This document shows positions 34,864 through 42,976 of a stretch of 64,000 nt of DNA, piece by piece. This stretch comes from Paraburkholderia kururiensis (GTDB taxonomy: Bacteria; Pseudomonadota; Gammaproteobacteria; Burkholderiales; Burkholderiaceae). The translations under genes and the position numbers were made by a program. A model generated the notes under the pieces. It was not told the origin of the DNA and made no database searches. It saw only the letters and a program-made list of their open reading frames with translations. Positions within the stretch are counted from its first letter, which is position 1. Each line of letters begins with the position of its first letter. Where the stretch lies: positions 5,704,001-5,768,000 of the forward strand of contig NZ_CP139965.1 in assembly GCF_034424375.1 (NCBI RefSeq). The letters are read 5' to 3'.

Positions 34864-35652
34864 ATGGCTCATCTCTTTCTCGACATCTCGAACCGGCTCG
34901 CGACGATCAGCCTCGACAATCCGCCGCAGAACCGCCTTGCGGAACAGATGATCGGGGAACTGGACGACGCGTTGACGGCCATCAGCCGCAGCGATGCACG
35001 CGCCGTGCTGCTTCGCGCGGCGGGCGCCGATTTCAGTTTCGGCGGCGACATTCTTCCGTGGGAGGGCATGTCGCGGGCCGCATTGCGTGCGCTTTTCGAG
35101 CGCTACCTGAACGCGTTCAACCGCTTCGAGCGTTTGCCGTTGCCGGTGGTGGCGGCCGTGCAGGGGCTTTGCTTCGGTGGCGGACTGGAACTCGCCTTAC
35201 GCGCGGACGTGGTGTTCGCTGCCGAGTCCGCGCGCTTCGGTCATCCCGAACAGACGCTGGGCATCGCGACAATGCTGGGTGGCATCTATCGCGTCGCCGA
35301 GCGGGCAGGGCGCTTTCGCGCCGCGCAATGGGCGTTCACGTCGGAGCAGGTGCCCGCGGCGACGATGGAGCATTTCGGCGTGGTGAATCGCGTGGTGCCG
35401 GACGCGCAGCTGCCCGAAGAGGCCCTGGCGTTTGCGTTGAAGATGGCGCAAGGTCCGACGCGCGCGCACGCTGCCCACAAGGCATTGCTTCGCATGTGGG
35501 CGGTGAGCGGCATCGATGCCGCCGACGAGGCGCTCTTCGACATCGCGATGCCGCTTTTCGACACCGAGGACGCCGCGGCCGGGCTCGCATCGGCCATCAA
35601 GGCGGCCCGGGCGGGGCAACCCAGGCCCGTGATGGAATATAAAGGCCGCTAG
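34864..35652 (+). CDS. Enoyl-CoA hydratase/isomerase family protein
   Basis: This 262-residue crotonase-fold protein has the oxyanion-hole segments AGADFSFGGDI and VQGLCFGGGLELALRADVVFA. The usual catalytic Glu of hydratases after the second block lies in the region ARFGHPEQTLGIATMLGG, where an acidic residue (E in HPEQ) is present; assignment as hydratase or isomerase remains open. It directly follows the hydrolase gene (2 bp). Together they could open and process a CoA-linked or esterified substrate, which is inference only. Confidence 0.83.
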   Translation: MAHLFLDISNRLATISLDNPPQNRLAEQMIGELDDALTAISRSDARAVLLRAAGADFSFGGDILPWEGMSRAALRALFERYLNAFNRFERLPLPVVAAVQGLCFGGGLELALRADVVFAAESARFGHPEQTLGIATMLGGIYRVAERAGRFRAAQWAFTSEQVPAATMEHFGVVNRVVPDAQLPEEALAFALKMAQGPTRAHAAHKALLRMWAVSGIDAADEALFDIAMPLFDTEDAAAGLASAIKAARAGQPRPVMEYKGR

Positions 35653-35697
35653 TCCGTTGTTGCACACACCGCAACCCACCAGGAAGGAAGACGCACG

Positions 35698-36477
35698 ATG
35701 ACGATGAACAGACGTAGCTTCTCGGCCGCGCTCATTGCCGGCGCAGCCGCCTCGCTGATTTCCTCGCGCGGCATGGCCGCCACGCCCGCACCCACGAAGG
35801 CGCGCAACGTCGTGCTGGTGCATGGGCTCTTCGCGGACGGGTCGTGCTGGTCGGAAGTGATTCCGCGGTTGCAGGCCGCGGGACTCAACGTCACGTCCGT
35901 CCAAAACCCGCTGACCACGCTGCCCGATGCCGTTGCCTCGGCGCAGCGGGTGCTGGACCGGCAGGATGGGCCGACGGTGCTGGTCGGGCATTCCTTCTCC
36001 GGCATGATCGTGACGGAAGCCGGCGTGCATCCCAACGTCTCGGCGCTCGTCTATGTGGCCGCGCGTGCGCCCGATGCCGGCGAGGACTACACGGCACTGG
36101 CCAAAACGTATCCGACGCCGCCGGCCTCCGCGGGAATCGTGTTCGACGGCGACGAAGGGCGCCTGACGGAGGCGGCCTTCCTGCGCGACTTCGCGGGCGA
36201 CCTGCCCGAAGCGAAGGCCAGGGTGCTCTTCGCGGTGCAGGAGCCGTTCCACAAGGCCCTGCTCACCGGCAAGACCACGCATGCGGCGTGGCGCTCGAAG
36301 CCGAGCTTCTACGCGGTTTCCACGGAAGACCGCACGATCAATCCGGATCTGGAACGCTTCATGGCCAAACGCATGGGCGCGAAGACCATCGAGCTGAAGT
36401 CGAGCCATCTTTCGCTGATCTCTCATCCCGACGAGATCTCGCAGCTCATTCTCGAAGCGGCTGGACAGCGCGCCTGA
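35698..36477 (+). CDS. Exported alpha/beta hydrolase
   Basis: This 259-residue protein carries a twin-arginine signal (MNRRSFSAALIAGAAASL, cleavage likely after GMA near residue 27). The mature part is a short alpha/beta hydrolase with LVHGLFADGSCW, the nucleophile elbow VGHSFSGMI, and a C-terminal KSSHLSLISHPDE containing the probable catalytic His. This is close to the EstC/salicylate-esterase-like family that is common in soil bacteria. A Shine-Dalgarno-like AAGGAAG is upstream. It ends 39 bp before the convergent LysR gene. Confidence 0.83.
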   Translation: MTMNRRSFSAALIAGAAASLISSRGMAATPAPTKARNVVLVHGLFADGSCWSEVIPRLQAAGLNVTSVQNPLTTLPDAVASAQRVLDRQDGPTVLVGHSFSGMIVTEAGVHPNVSALVYVAARAPDAGEDYTALAKTYPTPPASAGIVFDGDEGRLTEAAFLRDFAGDLPEAKARVLFAVQEPFHKALLTGKTTHAAWRSKPSFYAVSTEDRTINPDLERFMAKRMGAKTIELKSSHLSLISHPDEISQLILEAAGQRA

Positions 36478-36516
36478 GGCGTTCCCGTGCCCGGGCGACG
36501 GGGCGCGCCGCATCCG

Positions 36517-37392
36517 TCAGCGCTTTTTCAGCGCTGCACGAACGAACGATACGAACTGCGACGTCACGGGATTGTGGGCGCCGTTCGCCCACACCAGGCC
36601 CACTCGCCACGTCGCATGCTTGCCGCGCAGCGGCACCACGGTGGCGTCGCGAAGCAGGTGCTCCGCGCGCGACGGAATGAACGCGACGCCTACCCCCGCG
36701 GCCACCGACGCCAGGACCGACTGCACGTCGTCGGCCTGCTGCGTGACGTTGGGCACGAACCGATGCTCGCGACACCAGTTCTCGATCTGCGCCGCGAGTC
36801 CGGGGCCGCGTGTGCGCCGCAGCGCCACGAAGCCCATGTCGTTCAGTGCCCGCAAGCCGGACGGCACACGTACGCGTGCCACGCTGGGCGGCAACGCCAG
36901 CGCGAGGCGTTCGTCGATCACGCCCAGCGAAGACAAACCCTCGGCAGGGGAGAGTCGCATGAAGCCCACGTCGAGCTTGCCCGCCTGAATGCGGCGGGTT
37001 TGCTCGTCGGAGGAGAGATCGCTCAGCGCAACGGCAATGCCGGGGCACTGCCGGCGAAAGTCCGCGATGATCTGCGGTGCGAGCGTCAACACGGACAGGC
37101 AGATGCCGATCCGCAGATGCCCGCGCGTGCCGCGGCTCGCTTCGCGCGCACGCCCGAGTATGTCGTCGGCGTCGTGGACGAGCGCCTTCGCGTCGGGCAG
37201 GAAGCCCTCGCCGAAGCGCGTCAACGCGGCGCCGTGCCGGCCGCGCTCGAACAGCTTTCCGCCCAGGCTCGCCTCCAGCGCATTCACCTGCTTGCTCAAC
37301 GCAGGCTGGCTCAGGTGCAGCGCCTCGGCTGCGCGTCCGAAGTGGCGTAGCTCGGCCACGGTCAAAAACGCTCTCAGCAGTTTGAGTTCCAT
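36517..37392 (-). CDS. LysR-family transcriptional regulator
   Basis: This 291-residue regulator has the N-terminal helix-turn-helix of the family (LKLLRAFLTVAELRHFGRAA, then HLSQPALSKQVNALEASLG) and a substrate-binding effector domain from about residue 90 (GHLRIGICLSVLTLAPQII). It is convergent with the exported hydrolase gene and faces a 330-bp non-coding stretch at its own start, so its usual divergent target is not obvious here. The next gene in that direction is the GST gene on the same strand. Confidence 0.88.
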   Translation of the reverse strand: MELKLLRAFLTVAELRHFGRAAEALHLSQPALSKQVNALEASLGGKLFERGRHGAALTRFGEGFLPDAKALVHDADDILGRAREASRGTRGHLRIGICLSVLTLAPQIIADFRRQCPGIAVALSDLSSDEQTRRIQAGKLDVGFMRLSPAEGLSSLGVIDERLALALPPSVARVRVPSGLRALNDMGFVALRRTRGPGLAAQIENWCREHRFVPNVTQQADDVQSVLASVAAGVGVAFIPSRAEHLLRDATVVPLRGKHATWRVGLVWANGAHNPVTSQFVSFVRAALKKR

Positions 37393-37726
37393 TCCGGCAC
37401 GTTATCGTATCGATCGAATGATTCATTTTACTGATCGATGCGCAACGCGTTCAATACGGACATGCCCTTTCACGAGCGACGGCCATGTCTTCCCAAGCGA
37501 CCTGCGACTGCCTGCACGAGGCAAACTCAACCGATGCAGCCGGCAACCGCCCGGCGTCTTCCGAAGAACCGTCGACGGGGGCGGCGTCAGGCGGCAAGGC
37601 GCGTGTCCGTCGGTCGCGCTTTGCCGTGACGCCTTCTGAAGACGCGACGCCCAGGCAGGGCGGGGCGATCGCCGTGAGTTTCGCCGTTGTCTCGCGCAAA
37701 CGCTGGCCGCCGTGACAGCAAAGCGT
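37393..37726. other. Intergenic stretch without a convincing gene
   Basis: These 334 bp lie between the LysR start and the end of the GST gene. A 249-bp open frame exists on the minus strand (37451-37699), but it lacks a ribosome-binding site and family resemblance. An AT-richer patch next to the LysR start (TATCGTATCGATCGAATGATTC) probably contains its promoter; TATCGTATCGATC resembles a LysR T-N11-A site. Confidence 0.4.
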
Positions 37727-38344
37727 TCACGCCGCCATGCGCGCCTCGGCGATACGCTGCGGTGCTTCGGGCCGCGCATACAGGCGCTCCAGGTAGGCTT
37801 GCAACTGCGGGAACGTATCGAGCAGCTTCAGTTCGTTGGCCCAATCGATCAGATAGGCCGTCACGCAGTCGGCTACGGAGAGCTTGTTGCCGATGATGAA
37901 TTCGCGCCCGTCGAGATGCTTCTCGAGAATCACGGCCATCGTCCTGAAGTCCTCGCGCGCGAGTTCGATGTCGGCGGGTGAGCGCTTCTCGGGCGGATAC
38001 AGCAGGGTGTGACGGGTGATTCGCCACAGCGGCTGTTCCAGTTCGGTCACGGCGAAGAGCGTCCAGCGATACGCCTGCGCGCGCTCGCTCAGGTCGACGG
38101 GCATCAGTCCTTTCTCCGGATACTTGTCCGCGAGGTACAGCACGATTGCTGCGGACTCCGGAATGATCTGGTCGCCGTCCACCAGCACGGGCACCTTTCC
38201 CGCAGGGTTGATGCGCAGGAATTCGGGCCGCTTGTGCTCGCCTTCGCGCAGGTTGACCGAGACGAATTCGAAGTCGGCATCGACTTCCTTGAGGCCCCAA
38301 AGCGCACGTTGCGAGCGCGTTCCTGCAAATCCGTAAAGTCTCAT
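37727..38344 (-). CDS. Glutathione S-transferase
   Basis: This 205-residue protein has the N-terminal thioredoxin fold starting RLYGFAGTRSQRALWGLKE, the cis-Pro and glutathione-binding section NPAGKVPVLVDGDQIIPESAAIVLYLADK (shown here only by its parts NPAGKVPVL and ESAAI), and the all-helical C-terminal domain with the GNKLSVADCVTAYLIDW motif. ATG 38344 is preferred because GGAGGAG lies 5 bases upstream. It is 100 bp downstream of the YCII gene on the same strand, and both face the divergent MarR regulator, suggesting MarR-controlled detoxification. Confidence 0.87.
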   Translation of the reverse strand: MRLYGFAGTRSQRALWGLKEVDADFEFVSVNLREGEHKRPEFLRINPAGKVPVLVDGDQIIPESAAIVLYLADKYPEKGLMPVDLSERAQAYRWTLFAVTELEQPLWRITRHTLLYPPEKRSPADIELAREDFRTMAVILEKHLDGREFIIGNKLSVADCVTAYLIDWANELKLLDTFPQLQAYLERLYARPEAPQRIAEARMAA

Positions 38345-38444
38345 CACACTCCTCCAGACAGTGGGGACCACCCACTCTTGCGGGCGGCGGTCGTATCGAT
38401 ATCTGCTGCGAGTTCTACACCTGACGTGTCGATTGCGATGCCTG

Positions 38445-38810
38445 TCAGCCTTGCGGGATGGGCAGCACGGGCATCACGTCAATCGACTCGCCGGGGAAGA
38501 CGGTGAAATGTGGGTGCCCTTCGAACATTCGCGCCGCTTGTTCATGCGAAGCACTCCGTACGACCGTGAACGCGGTGAGTGCATTAGTCACGTCCTCGAC
38601 GCCCTTGTTGCTGACGTGCTTCGTCTTGCCGAGCGGACCGCCCATCTCGACGATGGCCGCCTTGTGCTTTTCGACCCACGCGCCCCAGGCGGCGATGCCT
38701 TCGCGTTCTTTTGCGCGCCGTTCGTCTTCGGAAAGCGCCTGCCATGCCTTCATGCGCGCATTGTCCTTGCTGCCGAGGAATACGGCCAGAAACAACGTTT
38801 GATCGCTCAC
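38445..38810 (-). CDS. YCII-domain protein
   Basis: This 121-residue protein starts at GTG 38810, with AGGAGGAG 3-4 bases upstream; this strong site outweighs an ATG 54 bp further up. The sequence (LFLAVFLGSKDNARMKAW, then EREGIAAWGAWVEKH, AAIVEMGGPLGKTKHV, ALTAFTVVRSASHEQAARMFEGHPHF and a final IDVMPVLPI) follows the YCII-related ferredoxin-like fold with its conserved G-G-P and 'hPhF' blocks. Such proteins often pair with redox or detox enzymes, and function is unknown. It is the first gene of the unit divergent from marR-type. Confidence 0.8.
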   Translation of the reverse strand: MSDQTLFLAVFLGSKDNARMKAWQALSEDERRAKEREGIAAWGAWVEKHKAAIVEMGGPLGKTKHVSNKGVEDVTNALTAFTVVRSASHEQAARMFEGHPHFTVFPGESIDVMPVLPIPQG

Positions 38811-38857
38811 GTCTCCTCCTTCTGTTGACGGGCGCAACGGAATGTCGTCGCCCGGCG

Positions 38858-38891
38858 TTGACAATATAGGTTGATATCAACATAATTGCAA
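38858..38891. promoter_or_regulatory. Overlapping divergent promoters around a palindromic operator
   Basis: Rightward: TTGACA (38858-38863), 17 bp, CATAAT (38881-38886). Leftward: TTGCAA (38891-38886), 17 bp, TATATT (38868-38863). The perfect palindrome GTTGATATCAAC (38870-38881) lies in both spacers, so one bound MarR dimer would block both. The rightward start point is predicted at or beside the ATG at 38893, giving a leaderless marR-type mRNA. Confidence 0.75.
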
Positions 38892-38892
38892 C

Positions 38893-39351
38893 ATGGCACG
38901 CGCAAAGAAACTTCCAAAGTCTCTCCCTTTCGAAACCACGCTGATGGTGCGCGACTGCTGCCTGTGTCTGCACATGCAGAGGGCGGCGCGCAACCTCGCG
39001 CGCATATTCGACGAGGCGCTGCGTCCGTTCGATCTCACGAACGGGCAGTTCTCGCTCCTGATGTCGCTCAACCGGCCTCAGCCGGCGGCGATGAAAGACG
39101 TGGCGTCGTTGCTGGCGATGGACCGCACCACGCTAACGGCCGCGCTCAAACCGCTGGAGCGGCGTGAGCTGGTCGTCATCGAGCAGGACCCGAACGATGG
39201 GCGCAGCCGTCGGCTTCGCTTGACGCCTGCGGGCGAGCAGTTGCTCGCGCGGGCATTCCCGGTGTGGCAGCAGACGCACACCGAAATCGAGCGGCCGTTC
39301 GCGCAAGGCGAGGTCGACCGTCTGCGTCGCCACCTGCGATCGCTTTCGTAG
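38893..39351 (+). CDS. MarR-family transcriptional regulator
   Basis: This 152-residue winged-helix repressor has the recognition region AAMKDVASLLAMDRTTLTAAL with LKPLERRELVVIEQDPNDGR as the wing (DxRxxx pattern DPNDGRSRR). A CCLCLHMQR segment near residues 22-30 provides clustered cysteines that could be redox-active, as in OhrR/MgrA-type sensors, though this is not proven. It is divergent from the YCII-GST unit and shares the palindromic operator. It has no ribosome-binding site, in keeping with the leaderless prediction. Confidence 0.87.
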   Translation: MARAKKLPKSLPFETTLMVRDCCLCLHMQRAARNLARIFDEALRPFDLTNGQFSLLMSLNRPQPAAMKDVASLLAMDRTTLTAALKPLERRELVVIEQDPNDGRSRRLRLTPAGEQLLARAFPVWQQTHTEIERPFAQGEVDRLRRHLRSLS

Positions 39352-39392
39352 CCGATGTAGCGACAAGTCGTGACATGCAGCAAGGCCGGCAG

Positions 39393-40151
39393 TTAGCGTG
39401 CCGCCGTTGCCGCGGCCACCGCATCGGCCCCCGCGGGTATCCGCATCGGCGCCGCGGGATCGGTCACGGCTTGCCACACGGCTTCGGCCACATCCTCCGC
39501 ATACGTGACCGGCGTGCTCGTGTCGCGTATCGCGGCGAAGACGCCTTGCGTGAACTCGGCGTAGGCCTCGGGCACGTCTTCGCTCATCAGGCGGCGCGCG
39601 TTGTTGCCGAAGCTCGTGCTGGGCGACCGTCCGGGCAGCACGAGGCGCACGCGCACGTCGAAGGGCGCCAGCTCCAGCGCGAGCGATTCGGTGAACGCAT
39701 TCACTGCCGCCTTGCTGCCGGTGTAGACCGAGAGCAGCGGCAACGGCGCGAGCGTGACGGTCGACGTCACGTTCACCACCACGCCTGCGCGCCGCTGCCG
39801 GAATTGCGGCAACACGGCCTGCGTCATCGCGATGGTGCCGAGTGTGTTGGTTTCATAGACCGTGCGCGCGTGGTTCAGATCGATAGCCTCGAGCGGTCCC
39901 GCCATGCCGACGCCGGCGTTGTTGACGAGCGCATCGATCGGCCCGGCCGCGTCGACGCAACGCCGAATGCTTGCGATATCGGTCACGTCGAGCGGCAGCA
40001 CGCGAAGCCGCTCGGAGGGCGGTAGCACATCCTCGCGCGGCGTACGCATCGCCGCGACGACGCGCCAGCCTTTGTCGAGGAAGAAGCGCGCGGTCTCGAG
40101 TCCGAAACCGGACGAACAGCCGGTGATGAGAACGGTGGAAGCAGGGGACAT
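39393..40151 (-). CDS. Short-chain dehydrogenase/reductase
   Basis: This classical SDR of about 252 residues has the NAD(P)-binding TGCSSGFG near the N-terminus, NNAG (ALVNNAGVGM), a catalytic Ser in NVTSTVTLAP and YxxxK as YTGSK. R39 in AAMRTPRE after the second strand suggests NADP preference. ATG 40151 is preferred because GGAG is 6 bases upstream; another ATG 12 bp further up (40163) gives four more residues. It is divergent from an AraC-type regulator, 107 bp apart, which is a common regulator-target arrangement. Confidence 0.87.
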   Translation of the reverse strand: MSPASTVLITGCSSGFGLETARFFLDKGWRVVAAMRTPREDVLPPSERLRVLPLDVTDIASIRRCVDAAGPIDALVNNAGVGMAGPLEAIDLNHARTVYETNTLGTIAMTQAVLPQFRQRRAGVVVNVTSTVTLAPLPLLSVYTGSKAAVNAFTESLALELAPFDVRVRLVLPGRSPSTSFGNNARRLMSEDVPEAYAEFTQGVFAAIRDTSTPVTYAEDVAEAVWQAVTDPAAPMRIPAGADAVAAATAAR

Positions 40152-40206
40152 CGGAAACTCCATCGGTGGGCACTTCGGTTGGCAATGCCTGTACGATAGC
40201 CGCCCG

Positions 40207-40260
40207 ATTTCGGACGAACTATACTTGGAGGTCCATTTCTTTGTAGAGATCGTCCGGAAT
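40207..40260. promoter_or_regulatory. Long-spaced inverted repeat between SDR and AraC-type genes
   Basis: ATTTCGGACGA (40207-40217) is inverted as TCGTCCGGAAT (40250-40260), 10 of 11 matching, 32 bp apart. The second arm ends on the regulator start codon, and a TATACT box (40220-40225) lies between. This could be a site for the AraC-type protein to control both genes. Confidence 0.45.
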
Positions 40261-41188
40261 GGTCGACCCCCTTGCCGAAGTCGTGTCGCTGTTGCAGCCC
40301 GGCGCGCCGCACTCGAAACTCGTCCTCGCCTCGGCCACGTGGGGCGTGCGCCGCGCGGAGACGGGACGCCCGTTCTACCTGGCTGTGCTCGAAGGCGGCT
40401 GCCGTCTCACCGTCGACGGAACGACAGGCAGCGAGACGATCACGCTCAACGAAGGCGACTTCGCCTTGCTTCCCGCCGCGCGCCGCTTCGCGACATCCAG
40501 CCTCGATGCGCCGCCGCCCGCCGACGACGAAGCCATCACGACGCCCATTACGCCCATCCCCGGCGGCGCGCGCGTCGGCAACCCGGACGATCCCGTGAAT
40601 GTGCGCATGCTGGTGGGCCACTGCGTGTTCGGCTCGCCGGACTCCGCGCTGCTGGTCTCGCTGCTGCCGCAATGGGTGCACGTGCGCGGAGCGTCGCGCC
40701 TTGCCACGCTGGTCCAGCTGGTGGGCGACGAATCGCGCGCGGATCGTCCCGCGCGGGAAATCGTGATGGCGAGGCTGCTCGAAGTGCTGCTCATCGAAGC
40801 GCTGCGCTCCACGGCCAGCACGGCGGCGTCGCCGGGCCTCGTGCGCGGGCTCTCCGATGCACGCCTTGCGCTCGCGCTGCGCCGCATCCACGAATTCCCC
40901 GCGCAAGCGTGGACCGTCGCTCAACTGGCGCGCGAGGCCGCGATGTCGCGTTCGGCCTTCTTCGAGCGCTTCAGCCGCGCCGTGGGCGTAGCGCCGATGG
41001 AATATCTGCTGACATGGCGCATGGCACTCGCGAAGCGGCTGCTGCGCCAGCGGGACCGGTCGATTGCGGAGATCGCCGCGCACGTGGGCTACGGTTCGGT
41101 GAGCGCGTTCGGCGTGGCGTTCACGCGGCACGTCGGCATGCCGCCGGGCCGCTATGCGAGAAGCGAGGTGGACGACGTGCCGGCCTGA
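40259..41188 (+). CDS. AraC-family regulator with cupin sensor domain
   Basis: This 309-residue regulator belongs to the group with an N-terminal cupin domain (residues about 10-185: FYLAVLEGGCRLTVDG, LNEGDFALLPAARRF). The C-terminal AraC helix-turn-helix pair is at about 200-300 (WTVAQLAREAAMSRSAFFERFS, given in parts: VAQLAREAAMSRSAF and IAEIAAHVGYGSVSAF). This group usually controls a divergent oxidoreductase gene, here the SDR. An in-frame stop 15 bp upstream forces the ATG at 40259, which has only a weak ribosome-binding site. It is followed in the same frame by a remnant of a copper-binding protein. Confidence 0.87.
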   Translation: MVDPLAEVVSLLQPGAPHSKLVLASATWGVRRAETGRPFYLAVLEGGCRLTVDGTTGSETITLNEGDFALLPAARRFATSSLDAPPPADDEAITTPITPIPGGARVGNPDDPVNVRMLVGHCVFGSPDSALLVSLLPQWVHVRGASRLATLVQLVGDESRADRPAREIVMARLLEVLLIEALRSTASTAASPGLVRGLSDARLALALRRIHEFPAQAWTVAQLAREAAMSRSAFFERFSRAVGVAPMEYLLTWRMALAKRLLRQRDRSIAEIAAHVGYGSVSAFGVAFTRHVGMPPGRYARSEVDDVPA

Positions 41189-41212
41189 CGCGACGGCGCC
41201 ATCCTTTCTCGG

Positions 41213-41335
41213 GTGGGTACGGCCGGTCTCTGCGACGCGTGCGCCGCCCAGTGCGAAAAGCACGAGCACGAGCATTGCAGGCAATGCGCGCAGGCGTGCC
41301 GCAACTGCGCCGAGGCGTGCCGCGCGATGGCGTGA
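41213..41335 (+). pseudogene. Remnant of a DUF326 four-helix copper-binding protein
   Basis: From GTG 41213 to TGA 41333-41335 there are 40 residues: LCDACAAQCEKHEHEHC, RQCAQACRNC and AEACRAMA. The spacing of Cys (C-x2-C-x3-C, C-x2-C-x3-C-x2-C-x3-C) and the HEHEH cluster are those of the last helix region of DUF326/Csp-type copper-storage proteins, which are about 110-140 residues long. The first two thirds are missing; upstream, the same frame runs directly back to the AraC stop codon. It looks like the tail left after a deletion joined the two genes, though a tiny Cys-rich metal-binding peptide cannot be excluded. Confidence 0.72.
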
Positions 41336-41413
41336 AGCGCAGCGCCTCGCGTGTTGCGTGCTTGCCGCAGCGTGCAAAGTCGTCGCAACGGGCGCTGCCC
41401 CGGGCACACGACG

Positions 41414-42055
41414 CTATCTCGACGTGGACGACCACGCCAGCAACCGGATGCCCGCTACCCCGAACACCACGGCGAGGCATCCTTCGAGCGCGCGACGCGT
41501 GCGCGCATAAGCCGCCCGCGCCGTCGCCGTGGAAAACACCAGCGCGTAGGTGCTGAACACCGCCGTGCCGATTACCGCGCAGCCCGGCACGACGGCATCG
41601 TGGGCGAGCCCCACGTTGTTCGACGAGAGCGCGACGATGGATACCCAGACGAGAATCGCCTTCGGGTTCGTGAGATGCAGCAGCGCGCCTTTCGTGTAGA
41701 GCCGCTTAAACGGTTCGGGCTGCACGTCGCGCGGCACGGTGGCGGCCTGCGCACTCAATGCGGTGCGCCCCGACTTGAAGGCCAGCCAGAGCAGATACAC
41801 GCCCCCGAACATTTTCACGGCGACGATGAACTGCGACCACGCAACGAGCGCCGCCGAGATGCCGGCCGAGGCCACCGTCGCCCAGAACATCGACCCTGAA
41901 ATCACGCCTAGCGCGAAGGCGAGGGCCGCCTTGCGCCCACGATGCGCGGCGATGGACATGATGGCGAGATTGCTGGGCCCCGGGCTCGCGACGCCGACGA
42001 AATACGCCATGTACGCGAGCAGCAGATTGGCCGAAAAGAACGTGTTGCCTGACAT
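41414..42055 (-). CDS. LysE/RhtB-family exporter
   Basis: This 213-residue membrane protein has about six spans. The family signature is GVASPGPSNLAIMSIAAHRGRKAAL near residues 20-45 (in parts, ASPGPSN and RGRKAALAFALGV). The middle has VKMFGGVYLLWLAFKSGR and the third block HLTNPKAILVW. Members export amino acids or their derivatives. It lies 69 bp downstream of the PaiB gene on the same strand; the two are likely one transcript. Confidence 0.87.
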   Translation of the reverse strand: MSGNTFFSANLLLAYMAYFVGVASPGPSNLAIMSIAAHRGRKAALAFALGVISGSMFWATVASAGISAALVAWSQFIVAVKMFGGVYLLWLAFKSGRTALSAQAATVPRDVQPEPFKRLYTKGALLHLTNPKAILVWVSIVALSSNNVGLAHDAVVPGCAVIGTAVFSTYALVFSTATARAAYARTRRALEGCLAVVFGVAGIRLLAWSSTSR

Positions 42056-42124
42056 GGAGAGAGAACCTCTTCGAACGGAAAGCGTGACGCGATGGGGTAT
42101 CGCCGGCGCGGTGCTCGCGCGGCG

Positions 42125-42763
42125 TTATGGCGATTTGCCGGCCGCCACGGCAAGCATGGCCTCGCCGATCTCCGTCTGACCGCTCGCCTTTAGCGCTTCG
42201 CCGGCTCCGCGGATGTCTTCGGTGTCCTTGTTCTGGCCGATCTTGCTCTTGCCCACGAGTCGCGTGATCTCGATCTGCAGCCCCACAATGCACTTCAGCA
42301 TGGCGTCGATATAGTCCGCCGGCGCATCGCTCATCTTCCAGGGCGCAGGCTGCGCGGCCTCGTGCATACGCGTAAGGCGGCCGACAAGGCCGCGCACGAA
42401 CCGTTCGTCGTCGCAAATCGCGATGCGTCCGTAGGCGTGCACGACCCTGTAGTTCCACGTCGGCACCTGCCTGTGGTGCACGTGTTTGCTGGGGTACCAG
42501 CTCGGCGAGATATAAGCGTCGCCCGCGCGAAACACGACGAGCACCTCGTCGCCGTTCGCCACGTCCTGCCAGACCGGATTGGCTCTGGCCACGTGCGCGC
42601 GCAGCACGCCGAGCGGGCCTTCCGCGGCAGCCAGTTCGAAGGGCAGGTGATTGGCGTCCAGTCCGCTTGTGCCGTGCGTGACGAGCATGCCGAACGGATG
42701 CTGCGCGATGTGCGCGTGTAGGACCTCGGTGCGAGCTTCGTCGAAATGAGCGGGTACGTACAT
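42125..42763 (-). CDS. paiB: PaiB-type FMN-binding regulatory protein
   Basis: This 212-residue protein matches the PaiB/FMN-binding negative transcriptional regulator family. It begins MYVPAHFDE and has HPFGMLVTHG, LDANHLPFEL, then AYISPSWYPSKHVHHRQVPTWNYRVVHAYG and a C-terminal AMLKCIVGLQIEITRLVGKSK (quoted in short parts). The fold is a split-barrel flavin reductase type. In Bacillus PaiB represses sporulation and protease genes; in proteobacteria it is often next to transporters. Here it is followed by the LysE-type exporter. Confidence 0.88.
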   Translation of the reverse strand: MYVPAHFDEARTEVLHAHIAQHPFGMLVTHGTSGLDANHLPFELAAAEGPLGVLRAHVARANPVWQDVANGDEVLVVFRAGDAYISPSWYPSKHVHHRQVPTWNYRVVHAYGRIAICDDERFVRGLVGRLTRMHEAAQPAPWKMSDAPADYIDAMLKCIVGLQIEITRLVGKSKIGQNKDTEDIRGAGEALKASGQTEIGEAMLAVAAGKSP

Positions 42764-42976
42764 GGGCTTCCCACGGATCGGGCCTGCGAGAGGGCAGGGG
42801 GTAGTCCCGATTGTGGCGACAAACCGGTGGGTCTCACAGAGCCAGTTTCGGTCGATTCGACAGGGCCAGCTGCGCGCCTGCGGGCGGTACGCTCCTGCTG
42901 CTTCGCCGCGCGCTTCTACGCGGGGCAGCAGCCTTGAGAACGAGGGCGTCGGTTCGTCCCGACGCCCGCTCGCGAG

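Noticed and set aside
37451..37699. Possible 82-residue leftward gene between LysR and GST
   Set aside because: No ribosome-binding site, no recognisable sequence, and competing frames of similar length on the other strand.
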